This document shows positions 61,551-64,000 of a stretch of 64,000 bases of DNA, piece after piece. How positions within the stretch are numbered: the stretch's first letter is position 1; each line of letters begins with the position of its first letter. This stretch comes from Nereocystis luetkeana (Eukaryota > Sar > Phaeophyceae > Laminariales > Laminariaceae): NCBI GenBank assembly GCA_031213475.1, contig JARUPZ010000016.1:3725491-3789490 (forward strand). Direction: 5' to 3'. Under the pieces are notes generated by a model. It made no database searches. It saw only the letters and a list, made by a program, of their open reading frames with translations, and was not told where the DNA came from. Position numbers and translations under genes: made by a program.

Positions 61551-63300
61551 ACTATTGCTCAAAATTATCTGAACCCATTGATTAAATCAACAGGTAGGTA
61601 TCGATCGGCACGTCTCTGAACATGCTGGCCAAATAATGGGTATCGATAGACAATTAAACATAGCTATCCAGAAATAGAAGCCTATTGTACCTATTGCTCT
61701 GGACCTATCGGTCAAAGAAAAAGGCATCGATAGACAACTTCACTCTCCCACTGCAGAGGAAAAAATGTATCGATATATCGATAAGCAATACCCCAACCTA
61801 TCGACAGACCAATAGGCATATTCAATAGGCCATATTGCCCAAGGTGCCGGGCATTGCCGCGTGGTATCTTCGATAGCTTCGTGGCTAAGACACCTCCAGT
61901 TCGCATTGAGCTTAATGATCCACGTGGCGTGCTCCGTACGTTGCGCAGCATCCCCATATATATCCGGCGCTGTCTGTCGTTGTTCTACCTGAAGAGCTCG
62001 ATGAAGGGGATGGTGTTCGCAACAAGGTGGTGTGAGGCTCGAGCCTGTACGAGCAGTGTGCTAGGCCGACCTGCTTGTGTGCCGTGTAGTTTTTTCAGGA
62101 CAGTTGTCTTTTCAATAGGCTATCAGACCGACAGCAGGTCGGAGATGGTGGATATCGATACCTCTTATGAGCCACAATGGGTTGGTTCCGGGGTATAGCG
62201 ATAGGTATTGAATTTCAACAATAGAACAAGGGAAGCGGCCACAATAGCCTATTGTGCGTCCGATAAGATTGTGAAGGTGTCTAACGATAGTTATCTTGGG
62301 CACCAAAATTGTTTGGAAGTAATCCTCAATAATAATAAATTGGAAGTATCGTACGAACATTACCTTTGCATCGCCATCTATCGATACGTATTAATAAAAG
62401 CGATAGGTTTGCAGTGATACCGATCGATGCCAATTGGTCAATTCAGTAGGCTTGTAAGGATATCGACCACTAACTATTGCTCAATTAAATAGGTCTGCAA
62501 GAGTGTCCATCCATCTATATTGCTTATTATTGAAACTCTTCACGTAGGTTAGTTAGAGTACTGATATTACCTATATTAATTAAATACATACCAGGTAGGT
62601 ATTGACCGACCGTTTTTTGCGTCCCTATCCTACAAACATTATTTAGCCTGTTGCTCCTACACATATTTCACTGAGTCTGTTGGTCAAATAAACTGTACAT
62701 ACCAGGTGGATATGAAGCCTGTTGTATCTATTTATCTGAACCTCTGGGCAAAATAGATAGGTAATGATCGGCAATGTCGCATCCATATCTATCCTAAGAA
62801 CAATGGTACGTGCCATTTATCTCAACATTGTGGTCAAAGAAGTATGTATCGGTCGACGAAACCTCACACTTATCCTAAGAACAATAGACTATGGCACAAA
62901 GTTCTCTGAACATGTTGATCAAATAAGTACGTTTCGGTCGGTACTTCTCTGAACATATTGGGAAATCAGCAGGTAGGTATCAATAGACAATTCCACGTAC
63001 CTATCCCAAGAACAACAGCCTGTTGTACCTATTGCTCTGAACCTACTGGGCAAACAAGTAGATAAGATATCGATAGACAAATCCATATAGACAGCCCACG
63101 AATAATAACCATATAACCTATTCTATATAATATTGCTCTGAACATATTGATCGAATATATAGCTATCGATAGACATTTTTACCTTCCTACTGCAGGGGGC
63201 GATAGGTATCGATGTTCAATACCCCAACCTATTGACAGTCCTATAGGCATACTCAATAGGCTATTGTTCAGGGTGTTATTTTACGAAGCAAAACATTAAT
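61550..63300. repeat. AT-rich degenerate array with ATCGAT words
   Basis: Repeated phrases TATTGCTCTGAAC(C/A)TATTG, GGTCAAATAAATAGGTA-like and GTATCGATAGACAA at roughly 100-130-bp spacing (61556, 61690, 62660, 62895, 63030, 63130). Two stretches (61745-61830 and 63178-63262) are near-identical: CTGCAG, ATCGAT and AATACCCCAACCTAT, then CATA(T/C)TCAATAGGC. No coding potential. Confidence 0.7.
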
Positions 63301-63385
63301 AATTGAAGTTCTTTTTGCGAAAACTAATCAACAATATTCAACAAGTTTAAGTTCATCGATTGATCATATCATGATTCTTTTTTAG

Positions 63386-63505
63386 ATATTACGGGGGACA
63401 TAGTTAATAGGACCTATTATGGTATACATAAACACCTACCTGATATATATTTAACAATTTTGACCAACAATAGTTGGTCCTACTAACTATGATCCCCGGT
63501 AATAG
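63386..63505. mobile_element. MITE family A, copy 6
   Basis: 120 bp, ATATTACGGGGGACATAG to ATGATCCCCGGTAATAG. The interior is nearly identical to copies 2 and 4. Confidence 0.87.
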
Positions 63506-63535
63506 TAAATAATCACGGAAACATAATCATGATTG

Positions 63536-63879
63536 GCCCGTAAACGTCGGGGACAGATCTCTGCACATAAATAACATACCGGTCGATGCGATGCACGCGG
63601 TGCCCACGCCTCCACGCTCGCTACCTGTGCCACGTATGAAGCGCACCACCTCCGCCCTGCTTCCGATGTTAAAACCAGATTTCACGAAATACCTGATCCA
63701 GAATAACGAATACATGGCCCGGCGACCGACCGCTGTCCAGGTGCACGCCACGGGCCCTGCCTGTTCGCGTGATCTACCAGTCTGCTAGCACCGTTCCGAG
63801 CGGTATCCACTTGTTACTACCGCAAGCGCGATCAACCAAAGAGTGCCCGCTGCTGTGCTGTCGAAGTGAGCTGCGTACT

Positions 63880-63880
<1 letters not shown>
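63536..63880 (-). repeat. Dispersed repeat R1, inverted copy
   Basis: Reverse complement of 20180-20520 (see there). It is immediately followed by the terminal (TTG)n tract. Confidence 0.8.

Positions 63881-64000
<120 letters not shown>

Overview
The window looks like a nuclear genome fragment from a stramenopile, most likely a brown alga. The reasons are many long introns with GTGAG-type donors, mixed mid-GC composition, interstitial CCCTAA motifs, abundant microsatellites, and tyrosine-recombinase elements of a type I associate with brown algae. The species call is inference. There are no bacterial operons, rRNA genes, complete tRNA genes or CRISPR arrays.

Positions 290-35171 (+) hold one very large split gene, or possibly two overlapping transcription units. 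I rebuilt it by matching splice sites and intron phases. The N-terminus is acidic and Ala-rich. A first membrane segment spans an exon junction, followed by a YKFPDVAIC-type motif and an extracellular region spread over about nine exons. A second membrane segment (DGWAIIGAIGGVWQF...) leads into a basic cytoplasmic stretch and three WW domains, the first degenerate. The topology and two motifs resemble the DEG/ENaC (amiloride-sensitive) cation channels. In animals those channels carry PY motifs bound by Nedd4 WW domains, whereas here WW domains sit in the channel polypeptide itself. An exon at 29901-30029 ends in an in-frame stop and would give a short isoform lacking WW2 and WW3.

The introns are packed with repeats. 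They include six copies of a ~120-bp CTATTACGGGGG-TIR MITE, a TTAA-flanked piggyBac-like MITE, tRNA-derived SINEs, and a dispersed repeat that ends at poly-C tracts. A 1.5-kb foldback carries telomere-like arrays, and an 841-bp foldback made of GGGTC pentamers has a paralogous empty site in the window. There is also a 700-bp (TAC)n tract and a segmental duplication that contains a decayed copy of one exon.

Positions 35172-38176 are mostly non-coding, with a possible minus-strand zinc-finger-like exon and a CATGG palindrome field. Positions 38177-47085 are a decayed tyrosine-recombinase (YR) retroelement on the minus strand, with split direct repeats and an ~87-bp minisatellite filling its interior. 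Positions 47086-53478 hold a hairpin MITE, a second CATGG field centred on a telomere-like motif, and weak coding fragments. Positions 53479-55863 are a second, shorter YR element broken by a (TTG)n tract. Positions 55864-61550 contain only unrecognised coding-like ORFs. Positions 61550-63300 are an ATCGAT-rich degenerate array. The window ends in a MITE, an inverted copy of the 20.2-kb repeat, and (TTG)n.
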